A stretch of 64,000 nt of DNA from Pagrus major (Eukaryota > Chordata > Actinopteri > Spariformes > Sparidae). Numbering within the stretch: position 1 is the stretch's first letter; the number at the start of each line of letters is the position of its first letter. This document shows positions 38,676-52,700 of this stretch, piece after piece. The notes below the pieces were generated by a model. It had not been told where the DNA came from. It was given only the letters and a program-made list of their open reading frames with translations, and did not search any database. The stretch is taken from assembly GCF_040436345.1 (NCBI RefSeq), contig NC_133220.1, positions 9,927,664 through 9,991,663 on the forward strand, given 5' to 3'. A program made the position numbers and the translations under genes.

Positions 38676-38815
38676 ACACTCAGTTGCCAGTTTATTAGGT
38701 ACACCTTGCTAAAACTGATGCTAGCTAATGCCGAAGGTTGGGCGTATCGCACAACTGCTGGATTATACTGCACTGCTTTGAGCTAGGTGCGTGTAATAAA
38801 CAGGCAGCTGAGTGT
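38676..38815. mobile_element. Short MITE-like element (ACACTCAGTTGCC family)
   Basis: The left end reads ACACTCAGTTGCCAGTTTAT. The complement of the right end reads ACACTCAGCTGCCTGTTTAT. That gives about 30 bp of imperfect inverted repeat on a 140-bp non-coding element. The same ends occur at 59224-59382, and a single end occurs at about 54030-54060. Confidence 0.7.
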
Positions 38816-40391
38816 GATTTGCCTAATATGTTGAGCAATTATGATATTTTTCTGAGTCACAAAACAAAGCTTATTACATCTGCGCAACTCTGAAGTGCAA
38901 TTATCAAGAGGTTTGTTTTTTTAAGGACAACTAACATGATGAAACAAGACATAATTTCTTTTACATGAGGCATCTTCATTTCCAAAACCTCAAAGCAATT
39001 TCATAGCTGTTATTTAGAAACAGTACAGTTTGTTGAAGTTGGCAGCTGTTTGATAGCGGTCGCTTAAAGTTTATAAGGAAGACAACACCCACTTCTCAAG
39101 AAAAATGTTTCCATCTTGTTTACCTGAACAGACAGGTAAAAACTTCTGGGACGATAAAGGCTTCAAATTACTGCAGCTTAAGTCTCAAACCTCAATATGG
39201 ACTAGTAGGACACAGAATTTAATAGATTACTATCCTTATGTACACATACATTTATAAAATAAAACAATACATTCTCATTTTTCACAGTCCCAAGTGAGAA
39301 CCTAGGCTTAATCAATATCTACGGAAGAATCGTGAACCTTTTGAGATAAAACCGTGATGATAAACCACCACAATTTAAAACGGCATGCACACTGCATAAT
39401 AAAGTTTAACACCATTAAATTAAGTGCCTGTAAGATATGCTAAAAAGGGAAAACAAATCAGTGCATACTGTACACATAAACCATAAAGTCGTCACCTGAT
39501 CGAGGTTACTGAGAATGCTTGTGAAAAAGGCCATCCAATAGACAACCATTAGAAAATAGCCAGCTAAACCATGATTGTCACATGTGCAAAAAAAACTGTA
39601 TGCTTTCTCCCCGAACTGCTCATCATTACAAAGACACAAAATGAAGGAATAAACAACTGCGTTTGACATAGGACAAAAACAAGATCAGATAAAGATGATA
39701 TAGGATATATTCATATATATTCATAATATACACCACATTTTGGTGTCACTGTCTCTGGGATTTGCATAACAGGATACCAGATAGCATAGTTTAGAGTCAG
39801 TCGGGATGCTTGTGGGAATGTGGGACGCGTGTTCTTTCCTATATTAACAACCACAAACTGCTGGTCAGGGAGCTACATATGTCCCTTGTTTGAACCCCAT
39901 TTTTCCCCACTTGGGAATAGGTGGTTAGTAATTTCTCCCAAAGTCTCGCAGGCTGCTCCAACAAGTACCAGGAATGATGAAACAAATTTCAGCCCCTCAG
40001 CAGCAGGGACGGAGGAGAGAGCCTATAGAGACCCGACCATGTCTCGGTTTCTCTCGTGGCAGCATCCGACATGGCTCTTTAAAGCATACATTCATAGCTT
40101 TCTCTAGAAAGAGAACAAAGAAGAGTGGAGGATGTGGGAGAGATGGGTCCTGCAGAGGTGGAGGTGTCAAGAAGGAGGTCACTTTAATCACTGGTCCATT
40201 TCTCCAGCCTGACACAGCAGTCTTTCCACCGTGGAGAACGTTAGCATGTCCTCTTGAGTGAAAGGGGAATGTAAACATACAAGAGAGCATCTTTGGCAGA
40301 GTGTGAGGAGTCTCTTTGGAGGTAGTGGGTGAAGAGGGCGGGGGTGCAGCAATGAGGAATCAGAGGCAGAACGTAGGTGGAGTGTAAGGAC

Positions 40392-43300
40392 CTATGTGGG
40401 AGCAGGATGCTCCTGAGGGTTAGTCCTATTAGAGGCACTTCTGTGGGCCTTTGTGCATTGGCTGGGAAAACAGTCCACCTCTGCTTCGCTCTGTTCCTCT
40501 GCCCCGTTGGCAGTGGAAGCCAGAGGAGGTGTCCTATGAACAGTCACTGGGTGTTGGGACGCGCCTGGTTGGGGTTTCGAGGACGGATCTTCCCCATCTC
40601 CCCAGAAGGACCGACTAAGGGAATCTGCAAGACAGTAAAACGCAGCATTTAGCAGCCAGCACGTTATCTCCAACTACCTGATTCCAGAACGCTTACTAGG
40701 GGCGGGCGATGTGGCCAAAAATCCATATCATGTTTTAACGCAATCACAATGTCAACTATTCAATTAGTCTCCAACAATTTCAATCAGTTCCAGTAATGTT
40801 TAAGTAAAGAAATGTCTGATTCCATTAATGAGTCTTCAGAAGGTGAGTATTTTCTAGTTTCTTCACTCCTCTGTGACAGTAAACGTATTATCTTTATGTA
40901 TGTTGCAACCAAAACAAGACATTTGGATGTCATTTTGGGCTTTTGGAAACATTGACCCACATTTTTCACCACTTTGTGATATTTTATGAACCAAACAGCC
41001 ATTAATGATTAATTGAGGAAATAATCAACGGATTAATCGGCAATGAAGAAATGGTTAGTTGCAACAGTAGACCTTTGGTTTATTGATAAACCGCATTTAA
41101 GTATCTCATTTTTGGTTTGTTCACATTATTCACACAGTTGTTTCTCATCTAATCTCCACAGAGAATATAATGTTAGCCGTATTTTCCGATCACCTGGACA
41201 ACCTTCATAACAACCCTCCATCCGTCTAAACAGGGTCATATCTGGAAAATCAATAACTAATAAATACAGTCCCGAGTTTACCAGTTGCATGGGAAATCTC
41301 TCAGTCTGTAAAAAACTGTCTTCGGCGAATCAATGACCTCAGTGTTTATACCGTCTATAATGGTAAGCCAAGAGCAAACTTGCCAGAGAATCTGCAAGAT
41401 TTATAACAGCCAAGCAGCAAAAGGCGAGGACATTATTTTCAGAATCCTGCTTTTTTTCTCTTTTTCAGTAGCTGCACGTTGAAAATTCAACATGTTTCCC
41501 CAAAGGAAGCTCAGCACATAAGCCATGATAGTTTGCACCTAGACAAAGGATGAAGACACTATCCTGTTCAAAAAAGGTAAAATTGGAATTTCTGCCTCAC
41601 CATTAGCATAGTGCTCCGGGGGAGAGTGGCTGCTCAGCCTTTTATCGTGCGAGGTGAGAAAGATGGAGGAGTCCTGGTTGCTAATGAGGCTCTCCAGTGC
41701 TGTGTCCTTGTGCTGTGCATGCTCACTGAAGCTCTCCTTCAGACCCGGTAGACTCTTATCCAGTGTGTCGTCCTCCCCCAGATAGGCGTACGGGCAGTAC
41801 TCCCGAGTGCGAGAGTAGATGTTGGCGTTGTCGTAGCAGTCGGAGCAGATGACCAGCGGACCTGCACCACCTGGCAAGACAGAAGAAGCACCTTGATAAG
41901 AGTCACTTTCCATATGTTTGTTGTTTGTTTACAGGCCCGTTCCTGAGCTTGGTTTCATCGACTTATAACACAAGCTCAGGGCCCAGTGAAATGCATAGAT
42001 ATAGTTGTTTTAAAATCCCTTACACAAGAAAGATGCTGAACATTAAGAAAGCAGAAATAACCAAATCCTTTAAAAATACATAGAAACCACATAACCATTA
42101 GTGTGTAGATGAGACTAACCTGTGGGGAGCCCAGCTAGTCCCTCACGGGGCTCTCCAGGGTGGAAACTGTTGCGGCCAGTGAACAGAGAGCCAACCCTGC
42201 AGTGCAGCATGCCGTTCCCCTCAGTTTCCACCTCACTGCCTGTGTCTCCATAACACACACCTGGGACAAACATAATAATTATTCAGTGTCTTATTTCAGC
42301 AGGGATCTGATCCGAGAACACAAAAGCAGAAACAAGAACCTAATTTGAATGGGAGGGTCCAAAAACCTTTGAATCCTGAAAAGGACACTGGGTAAGCTCT
42401 GTTTCATTTAAAGACATTTTTCTCAGGAAAGGCTTTTGTTTGTTTTTCGTGTCAGAAGCAATTCAGTGGACAGCAAGAGAGGTAGCAGTGTATCTGTGTG
42501 TCTTTGATTTCTTGTGGTCACTCAATAATCCCATAATCTCATGATGTTGACTTGACAAACTCTGTTTTCTTGTGATCACAATGCTGACATAACTCAACCT
42601 GTTAGATGAGAATATGAGCAGCAGATATGAGTTGGCATAGCACTAAAAAACTAACAAGACAATACCAGGCACAGTAAACATCTTAAATTTTATAGTAAGT
42701 TTTTACTGGGTTCCAGCTGAAGGAGGCACCAATGATGTTTATACACACAAAATATTCTGTTTTTTGCCCTTATTCCAAAAAGACAATATTCTACTAAGCT
42801 GTGTGCATTGCTAATGAAAATGATTATTCCACAATTATTCCCGTTCACCCCAGCCCTGCATACTCCATCTTTCATTTGTTCAACCACCTTCTTTAAAAAG
42901 GTCAGCAGTGGGATATTTGAGCATGTCCAAAATGTGGGTTTATTTCAAAAGGAGGTTTGATTCTCCTTCCAACCAGAAATGTGGGATTCTTTGTGTGCAT
43001 GCGTCTCTATACCAGCCTTGCAAACTGTCAGCTTGGCAACGCACAGAGCTGATTGTAAACAGTCATCAGGCTGTGTGTTGTTAACTGTGCTCGACACCCA
43101 AATTGAGATGCATACTTCTAATACGCTGTTTACATGTCCAATAAGGCTCCTAAAACCTGAATAATATCTGCATATCCCACATGTTTAAAACAGAAAATGC
43201 TACATTCCAAAAAAGGTATAATAAAGGGAATATGTTGTTTACATGATACGTATCATATTCAGAATAATAGTGGAAAACTAGTGTGTATATAAACTTAGCA

Positions 43301-43733
43301 GAGATTTCCTTTTATGTGCAGTTCATAGATGATTACTATAAATAATTGTGTGTGTGCTTATGTCATGCAAAAGAAACCCATACTTGTTAAATCAATATCA
43401 TGACATAATCATGTTTGTCATTGTGATAAATCAAAGCCTGTGTCATAGATACCACAAAATGATTATTCCGGATAACCAGAAAACAAAAGAGTAAAAATAG
43501 CGTCTTTCATGGCGCTGAGACAAAGGGTTTGTCAAACATGGCAGGAAACGCTCACCAAATCCATGAGGGAGATTACTCACCATCTGTGCCCTTATGGACG
43601 TATCCGTTGGAGAGCGGAGGCATGAGCTGCTGGTGGCTGCCAGCCTCAGAGTTACTGTAGCCTTCCTGCGGCTCTGACAAAGTACCCTGAGAGGACAGGT
43701 AGCTGGGGATGTCTGCTGGCAAATTCATCTCAT
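40392..43733 (-). CDS. lrig2: lrig2 cytoplasmic tail exons
   Basis: Four exons encode the intracellular tail, about residues 799-1063. 43733-43581 has the LRIG2-like [20 protein letters not shown] and a following [10 protein letters not shown]. 42260-42120 is a 47-residue segment, [20 protein letters not shown] onward, that I cannot match to a named motif. 41870-41601 has the conserved [20 protein letters not shown]. 40624-40392 is a poorly conserved serine/proline-rich end finishing in a TAG stop. Introns are phase 1. The last exon rests on its acceptor, phase and open frame more than on recognised homology, so the C-terminus is the least certain part of the model. Confidence 0.82.
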
Positions 43734-46700
43734 CTGGAACAGACAGAGACATATTTTGTGACACGGTATCGAGTTCTGTGAAACAGTCTCATCCTCACAA
43801 CAAAGTGCTGTCCTCACAGACACATTTCATGGTTTTCAAACAGCCATCCCTATCGGGTTAAGCCTCAAATAAGGCTAAATATGTCACAGATGGTTATGTG
43901 TCTAAACTGCTGACCTGTGTTGGTGATGCTGTAGTCCTCGCTCTTCCTGCGCATGTGATAGATGACAATGACCCACACCAGCGAGGTTCCAACCACACAA
44001 CACACCACCACAATCACCACGATGCCCACGGTGGTCCAGCCATCCTGGTCATATCCCGAACCGGTATCACAATTTGGCGATGGTGAGACGCTCAGGTAGA
44101 TGTGGCCACGTTCTGTTCCCAAAGTATTTGACATGATGCAGGTGTATTTCCCAGCATCAGCAGGACCAGCATCAACTATGATAAGGAGCTGGTTGGCTGC
44201 GGCAAAGAAGTGACGCTCGGTGAGTACCAGAGGCCCGTCATCTTTGGTCCAGTTGAGACGAGGGGCGGGGCTGCCTCCAGCTATACACTGAAGCACAGCA
44301 GTTTCACCTCGGGCCACTGTTCGGTCCTCCAGCGGTCGCATGAAGGATGGAGTTTCTGCAAGAGAAGAGGATTCATTGATTTTTGATTTAATAAGGATTA
44401 TCCCTGTGGCAGTTGTGTCAGATGGATCTGTGTAAGGACAAGTTAGTTATTTTTAGAATTAGAAAAAGTTATTGATTATACACCAACGCAAATCTTAAAT
44501 CAAATCTCAGACTCATATTCATTAAGAAATGTAATCTAACAGTAGATTCAGAGAGGCTCTGCACAGCCAGATTCAAGTATTCCCCACAGCAATGGTATAA
44601 CAAGGTTTGTATTTGCTTCTTCATTATTTTAAATTACTGAGGAGGAAGCACAAAAACAAAGATGTGTAATGAGTGAAAGACATAAATGAGCAGCCAATTT
44701 GAGCACAGTGATTCAGCTGAAATGACCCAGCAGTAAAAACATCAGTAATATGCCCTGTTAATCAGGTGGGTGACTCACCCAGGACGGTGAGAGTAGCGTT
44801 TGCAGACAGACTGCCAGCTGCGTTTTGAGCCGTGCAGCTGTACACTCCCATGTCTTCTGTCTTCACGTTAGCAATGAAGAAGATGTCATCGTCTGGCATC
44901 ACATGCATCCTGCGCTCTCGGGCAGCAGGGAAGTCAGTGCCCCCGTCCTTCTGCCAAGCAATTTGGGGTGATGGATGACCTTCAGCAGCACACTCAAGCC
45001 TGGCCATCGTTCCAGTCCGGATTGTCAGATCCATGGGAGTTTTAAGAAAGGATGGCAGCTCTAAAAGATAAAGAGAAGAAGGTCAAGGGTGGGACACTGA
45101 AGGCGAGACGCATTTGTATCAGAGATTAGAGTTAAAATAACTGCTACAATTAAATCTAAGGGTTGAAACACTTCCCTCAGATATACAATTTTATGAACAG
45201 TACCAGAGGTCAGTGTTTAGTATAATGGTGTTAGTATAAAGGAAGGAATTTGGGATGCCGTCTATTCAGAGAGGTTTTATTACTGGACTCAGCGCTGGAG
45301 GCAGAGCCCCGTTCATTCCTATGAAAGCTGCTCAGTGGTGTTTTGAAGCCGACAAAGCTCAACTTCCCGGGTATGAAAATACCTGGATCACCAACCGAGC
45401 CGGCTAACTTCCAGTTTAGCACCCGGCTAACTTGAATGGGGATAAAATAATTTAATCGTGTGAGTCTTCTCGACTTTCAAAATGTTATTGGACTGAAAGG
45501 CTCAAATGATGATAGTGAAACGAATCATTTGGCGGGGGTAGTGATGCTTAAAAGAATTGATCGACCATTTTACAGACGCTTCTTTCACAATGGGTCTATT
45601 GTTGTTTTCTCTTCTGTTACAACTATTTCCGGCGCATTCCTGGCGTGATGTCAGATGCGGGTGTACTCGCATCTAAAAAAACCTGTGTAGACTCGCTAAT
45701 TTTGGTGGAAAAGCAGCATAACAGACTGCAGAGCCAAACAGACAGTCATTAATCACAGTCTTTGACAAACGTCCTCACCATTGACAGTAAGCTTGGCCCT
45801 GTTGGAATAATTGGAGCCAAAGTGATTTGAGACCACACACTGATAGCGCCCCTCATCGGTGAAGTTGACATTTAGGAGGTGAAGCACAGTGGTGTAGATC
45901 AGCTCTCCCTCCTGGTACCGGGCGTAGTTTTGAACTTCTGCATCATACAGCACCTCCCCATCCTTCCGCCAAGCTGTGTTCATTGGCGAATCACTGCTGC
46001 TGGACGCAACGCAGCTTAGAGTCACGTTGTTTCCCCGCAATGCCACACACGTCTCTGGGTGAGTTGTGATATGAGGTTTGGGGAAATCATCTGTGGAGGA
46101 GCAGGGACAGAAAATGTGAAACTCAGCATTTTTATATTAAGCATGCCAGTTCAGGAAGAGCAATAAAACAGTCAGCTTCAATCTATTAGAAGAGTTTTTC
46201 CCAAACTGTTCCGGACTTTTTGTTTATTAAACCTGTGGAAAGTAAACTTCCAGAGTGACACAATATGCTAGAGTGTGGAACTAAGAAAGAAAACTCGATG
46301 CTCTTTTCTGGATGATGCCAACAATTTTAGATTGAGCTCACAAGAGATGACCTGCATTGGATCAGACTGGAAACGGTATACAAAAAAAGAAAAAGTAAAA
46401 AATTGGACTGACCGCAAACAAACTCTTCCGCGCTGATGGACAGGACACTGCGGCCAAGAAGGCTGGCAGGATGAGCACAGATAGCGGAGACAGACTGCTG
46501 GAACTGGCTGTCAGTCAACCAAGGCCCCAGCCACTGCATGTGGCAGTCACACAGCAGGCTGCTCGTGTTCAGGACACTGAGAACAGAAAGGTAATGGAGG
46601 AAGCGAGAGATGAGTCATTGTAAAATTAGTTGGAATCATCAAATTACTGCAGAGATAAAAGGATGAGATGTACCCACTGAGCAAATGAACGTGAATTTGG

Positions 46701-49700
46701 GATTTCCAGGATTTGTTTGTGAACATTTGAGACAGTGATTTGTAATTTACCCTTTTTAGAAGAGCAAACCTGTATTTACTCGCTTAAAATGAAGGTTTAA
46801 ATTATCTGAATAATTCAAAGAGGGCTGTTATCCCCTCTGACAAAATAACAATAATAAGTCCAGTGCCGCTTGTAACTGAGTAACAGTGAGCAGGCAAGCA
46901 AGAGTAGCTGTATTTTATTATACCCAATATCATGAAAACAGAGCTCTGGTGGCTCTTTAACAATGACTGATGATTCTTGCTAAAATAGCCTTGCTTATCT
47001 GAACCCTAAAGGCAAGTCTTGGTGGATAAAACAGTGTGTTTATAAAACTTTAATGTCACTTGAGGCAACTTTTATAGCAGTTCATATATACAGAAAACAA
47101 TCCCACTAGACGACTAAAAAAACAAACAATTCAGAAAACAAACAATGATAAACAGCCGTATAAAACTGCTGTGAATGGTCAAATTCTGTTTATAGAAAGA
47201 GGTTATTGAAAGGCGTAACCATTACCAAGGTCATATTTTTAAACCAGTCAGCAGGAGACATCAAAAGGCAACCAAACATAGGAACCAAATTACAGTTTAA
47301 AAGGATCTTAATCAAGTCAGGAAAATTGATTCACTGCTCACAACACCATGTTTTAACACACTTTATCCTAAAATAAATCTTAATTACAAGGGTGTTGCCA
47401 TTATGTTCCTCTAGCTAGGTTAGTGAGCAAAGCCACTTTATCCACTCATCAAGAAAATAGTGCTATATTCTATTAGAGCAGCAGACTAATTAATCACAGG
47501 ATATGACTACTGTCATGATACATTTGTTAGCCACTGCCTGAGAGAGACACTCCTAAAATCAAAACCTCAAAAAGGCAAGAGACTTAACATTTCCACTGTC
47601 TTTCCTCACAGGCAGGAGAGATAACTGCCCTAACAAAGCAGATGACGATGCTGCAGCTCAAAAGTTGAATCAGAAATCTCTGCTTGTCCAACTGTTACAG
47701 CAGGTCAACAACTTTCAGAGCCTAACACCTTCTTCATACGACTACACAATGCCGACTTAAAAATGCCAATCGTGTCCTGCAATTGCAGTGATACTTAATC
47801 ATCATAATTAGCTTTGAATGAAAGCAATAAGAATAATTCAGTCATATAAGCGATATTAACACAGGGACATGGTGGCTTCGAAATGTGCTAATGAGAGCTG
47901 TAAGATTCATTTTGTGTCTACTTACAAGACTTTGAGCTTCGTATGGGACAACGACTCTGGGTGTATCGACATGATGCCATTCTTACTGAGGTCCCTGCAG
48001 AGAGGACAGAAATATGGATCAGACACACTTATGATGCGATTTGATCAAAATGGCATTTCACAAGCACAAGACAACAACAACATCTCAGTGTAATAAAAGC
48101 CCCCTGCTATCTTTAATCATTCAACAATAATAACTGATCCTTCTGAGACTGGAGTTTAACTGTGTAGAAAAACAAGAGTGTGCAGCGGCTTTACTCACAG
48201 GTGCTCCAGCTCCTCCAGGCCCTCAAACGCTTTCTTAGTGATTGATTTGATTTTGTTCCGCTGTAGAATTCTGGAAAATAAAAAGATTTTATATTATGTT
48301 CAGTAAGAGAGTTGCAATAAAACGGGCTGCTGGGTAACTTTTTATTGCACACTGGAACCGCTGTGTCAGCATCTTTTCATCGAGACTAAATGAAGACATT
48401 TGACCAGCCTTAAAATAACCTTGAGAAACAACTTCACAGCAAAATAAAACCTGTCAAGCACAAAAAAGCTTTATATTCTACCTATAAGGTTGTATACAGT
48501 CAAATCTCTGGAACACAGATGCATCATTTATGATGCACCTGCTTTAATTTTCTAAATGCAAGATACTCTAGAAACATGCATAATGTATTAAATCTAAATC
48601 TGTCTGTGTTCTCATCTATATATAAATGTGTAAAATGTAAAGTGCTCACAGTGTGTTCAGCTTCTTCATGCCATCAAAGACACCAATGGAGTCTTCAATG
48701 GCCCAGGAGATTTCATTATTGCGGATATCACTGAAAAACAAAGAGTCACATTTTAGATCTCCAAAGAGACTGGAGATGTAATGACTCCTCCTGCAAACGT
48801 TTTTTTTTAAAGACCGCAGAGAGGGCACATTATCTCCACTGTGGCTGTCAGTGGCAGTGACTCTCAGTTAGGACACTAACAATCTGAGACACCATACTTC
48901 CACAGTGTGTCACAGTTCGCTGCCCCCGCTGTTCTGATGAGGGGAAATTAATTGGCTCTGTTTAGCACTGGGACAGTTCATGGGTCCGCTGGAAACCCAG
49001 AAAGGCCTTGTGTTTACAGGATGGGTCATAGGCTCTTTTGTTTCTCTTTGCTCATGCCTGGCCACCTCTGAAAGGACTTCGGCACTTTCCAGTTCCCCTC
49101 TCCCATGAAAGCTCCCAGGACGGTCAAGCTCCCAAATATGTTCTCTTTACAGCTCAGTGGCTTTCGCAGAACTCTGTGTGGCGAATAATGAGTTCACAAC
49201 TCGCTCTCTTCTCAACACTTTCCTCGACACAGATTAATGTATGATGAAGAAGACGTACTTTCTAAATTAGGATGATATTTTTTACCCATAGCTAGAGTAT
49301 TTTCAAGCTTTTGTGGTGGTGTTAACATTGTTTAGAAGTGTCATTTAAGTCCAACTTAGACGTTGACAACGTAGATGCAGGTTTTTTTTAAATGCGGGTA
49401 AACAGGCAACAAATAGGCAATTAAATCCTTTTCCACTGCCAGTAGACAAGTTTGTCTCCCTGTCACAAACGTGCCTGAAAACAGGGAACAGAAGGAGGCT
49501 GGTGACAATATTACAGTGGTTACTTTTTTTAGCATTTACTTCAGTCTCTCTTTTAAACTCAATGCTGACTGAGTGATGTTTGAGCGCTGCTTGAATGGAG
49601 ACGGACGGAAAAGTATTTGCAGGCCAATGTCTGGAACTTCAATGTGCATTATAACATCATGCCAGAAAAGAGGTGAAAATGAGCGTGCCCAATTGAATGT

Positions 49701-52700
49701 CGTGTTTCCATCACAGTGGATAAACACCTGTGACTACAGAAGAATCATTTGACCCCGGAATGAATGCAGATTGTACCGTATTCCCCTAAAGACAGAAGCC
49801 AGATGGCGGTGTGTGTTAGTGAGTTTTTTATCCAGTGTAATAGGGGTTCAATATTCTGCAAACAAACTAATTTTGTGAATAGAATTGGTGTGTAAAGGCA
49901 GCAGACTTATACCATATTCAAACCAAGTAATGTGTTGTTTGGCACTGATATAGTAAGCATGAATGCAGGAGCACATTACTGTAACAGAAAACTCCCATTA
50001 ACTTGATAAACAGAGCAGTGCATAACAATTTATTGCATTCAACACCCAAGAAAGCATGTCCCATTTTCTCTCCCTGACAAAGCCAGAGCTGCTTTGTTAT
50101 TTGTTGATATGCTCCGTAGACACTGAAAAATGTTGAGCATATTACATGCCGATATTATATCATCCCTGCTTGATGAAATATTGAACAGCAAACAAACTCA
50201 AATCCCAGAGCAGTGCGAGTCTTGGTCTACCTACACTGGCAAAGATTTCGATCAACCTTCATCTCTTGGCCTCTGGCTAAGCTACAGTGTTGAGACCAAC
50301 ACTCTCCCTCCCCTGCGCAATATTACATCAACCTTTATACAGTATACGGTTCACATCGATTGGGATGCCGCGGCGACGACGTTTCCCCACAAGTTAATAC
50401 ACTCATGACAACACTGATGTTACTGATTGTACTGGACATTTACAAGAAAAGATATACGTTGATGCACTCATTATCTGTAGAGCATGTACTTCGATCTTTA
50501 ACGTTGATCTTTAGATCGCCCCCTTACTTTGAACACAACAATTGCTTAGGAGGTTGGGTCATTAAGTTTCAATATGCCAGATCTGTCAAACAATGCCACA
50601 CTGACCCCAAAACCTGTAGCTGACGTCCACAGATGAGTTGTAGACTAATACGCAAGTAAACACCCTTGTAATGTTAGTTCATTGTCGAGACTAGCTTGTT
50701 TTAGCCGAGTTAGCCTCTGTTTCTGACGAATTGCCACCAGCCAACGGTTTCACGGTCACATATTGAACAGTCTCACTTTTTTTGTCTGCTCACACACCAC
50801 AAAGGTTTGATGAATATCCCCAGCAGTGGATTTCAGAATGTACAACCACATCCAGGTGTCAAGCAACCTCATGTCTCATGTCCTCATGTATTTTACACAA
50901 TGACCCCAACAACTGTAGCTTAGTTCCACAGACGAGTTGTTAAGTAACACTTAAGTACACGCCAGTTGTAATGCCCTGACACCAATGCTTAAAGATTCAA
51001 GTTCAAGCTACAACTTTCGAAATCAGCATGATGCCCACATTGAATGAAAGGACAAAGGACACAAAATCAAGAGAACAGGACTCTATGGAAATTACACATT
51101 GGGTGGTTGGATCTAAGACAAACACAACAGATGAATCTTGACAAGCAGGATTAGAACGCAACAAAGACGATATTAGAAGCAGTAGGTTAAATATTCTGCT
51201 AATGCTACTGTTATTTTCCCAAACCACTAAAGATCAGCCGGAAAGGGTATTCAAGACGGGACAAGAACTACACATAAAGAGTGAAACGAGAAGACCTACT
51301 TTCGTCAGCAGCCTTCATGAGAATGCACAGAGCCAAGAACATGCCAGGACTTGATTACATTTTGCATACCATGGTTCATTACACTTCTTAGATCAAAAAT
51401 GTACCACAGATTTTAGACAGATGTATTGATGATAGCACTTACAGGGTGCGCAGACTTGCCAGGCCACTGAACACTCCCTCTCCCAAATGACTGATTGAGT
51501 TTTCTCCCAGGTTCAGGCTCTCCAAGAGACCTAAGCCAACAAACGCTGTCTCCTCAAGTCTAGTCAGATGATTGAAGGACAAGTCTCTGCACAAAACAAC
51601 CACAAATATGATAAGGATTAGTTCAAACACAGTTCATGTTAACAGCAGTCTCGTATGTTAATGTAATACCACATTCAAAGATGATACTCCAAAATTAGAC
51701 ATTTTCAGAACATTGTTCAAATGTATCCTACATCCACCAGAGGCAAGACAGGCTGAATCAGCTCCAGACAGCCAACAGTACTGCAGTGAGATAACAGTAA
51801 CTCTTCTGAGCACACGGAATGAATTTCAGAGCCCAGGGCTTATGAAAGAAAGTGGGGACTCTTAGGATTTTAGCTATGAAGCAAACACACTCACAGTTCC
51901 TCCAGCTTTTGGCAAAACTCCCAGGCGTCTGGTTGGATGATGCCGACAGCATTCTGGCTGACCCGCAGGACACGCAGCATGCGAAGGCCATACAGCCAAC
52001 CTTTGTTGACCTCGGTTAGGTTATTGTGCTCCAGCTCTCTGAGAGACAGATGGGAAAACCAAACCAGCATTAACAAAAACAACTGTCATAATGTAAATTG
52101 ATTTGTTTTCAGAACAAATCTACCAGAGCAAATATGGCCGACAGCATGACCAGCAGTTTGTTCTGGAAAAATACAGAATAAGTAATGAGGTTTTCTTCGT
52201 ACTTTAGGGTTTTCCCCACCTATCTTTGTGCATTTACAGACCTCTATTTTGCTATTGTAAAAGGTTTTACACTCTATGCAGCATTTACTCCTTTAAAAGT
52301 GTTGAAAGTAGAGTGTGAAGTGTGTCCTCACAGTTCTTCAATGTTGTTAAGCCCAAAAAAGGCTCCATCCATGAGCTTAGTGATGCCATTCCTCTGCATC
52401 TTCAGTGACCTCAGTGAGTCCATCCCTTTGAATGTCAGGCTGTCCACAATCTTGATCTTGTTACGCTTCATTTCACTACAAGCAGGGCGAGAATCAGTTT
52501 ATTTCAACCATGTGCACTCATACACAAAAGCAGGGCCGCTGGAATATTTTTGGACTGGATTTACAGTAAACTCAGCCAAGTACTTAAGTCCGAGTTGCTA
52601 TGACAGAATGAAATGAAAATTCACAGATTTGTCTACAAACTATCAACCATTCCATTTTTTGACCAGCGATTTTAGTTTTGCACTGAAACACATCATATGA

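Larger units (their letters stand above)
33901..40391. other. Spacer between magi3 and lrig2; probably includes the lrig2 3' UTR
   Basis: No coding sequence is supported here. About 34710-36232 is repeat-derived (LINE tail, then nested MITE-like elements). 38022-38419 and 38676-38815 are further inverted-repeat elements. The lrig2 3' UTR should extend leftward from 40391. Candidate minus-strand poly(A) signals of the ATTAAA type occur near 40183, 39217 and 37384, but none can be chosen from sequence alone. 36240-37700 is AT-rich and shows no structure I can name. Confidence 0.5.

Noticed and set aside
45245..45665. Possible extra lrig2 exon in the intron between Ig1 and Ig2
   Set aside because: The open frames there do not continue an Ig fold, lack suitable splice borders, and the stretch looks like an interspersed repeat.
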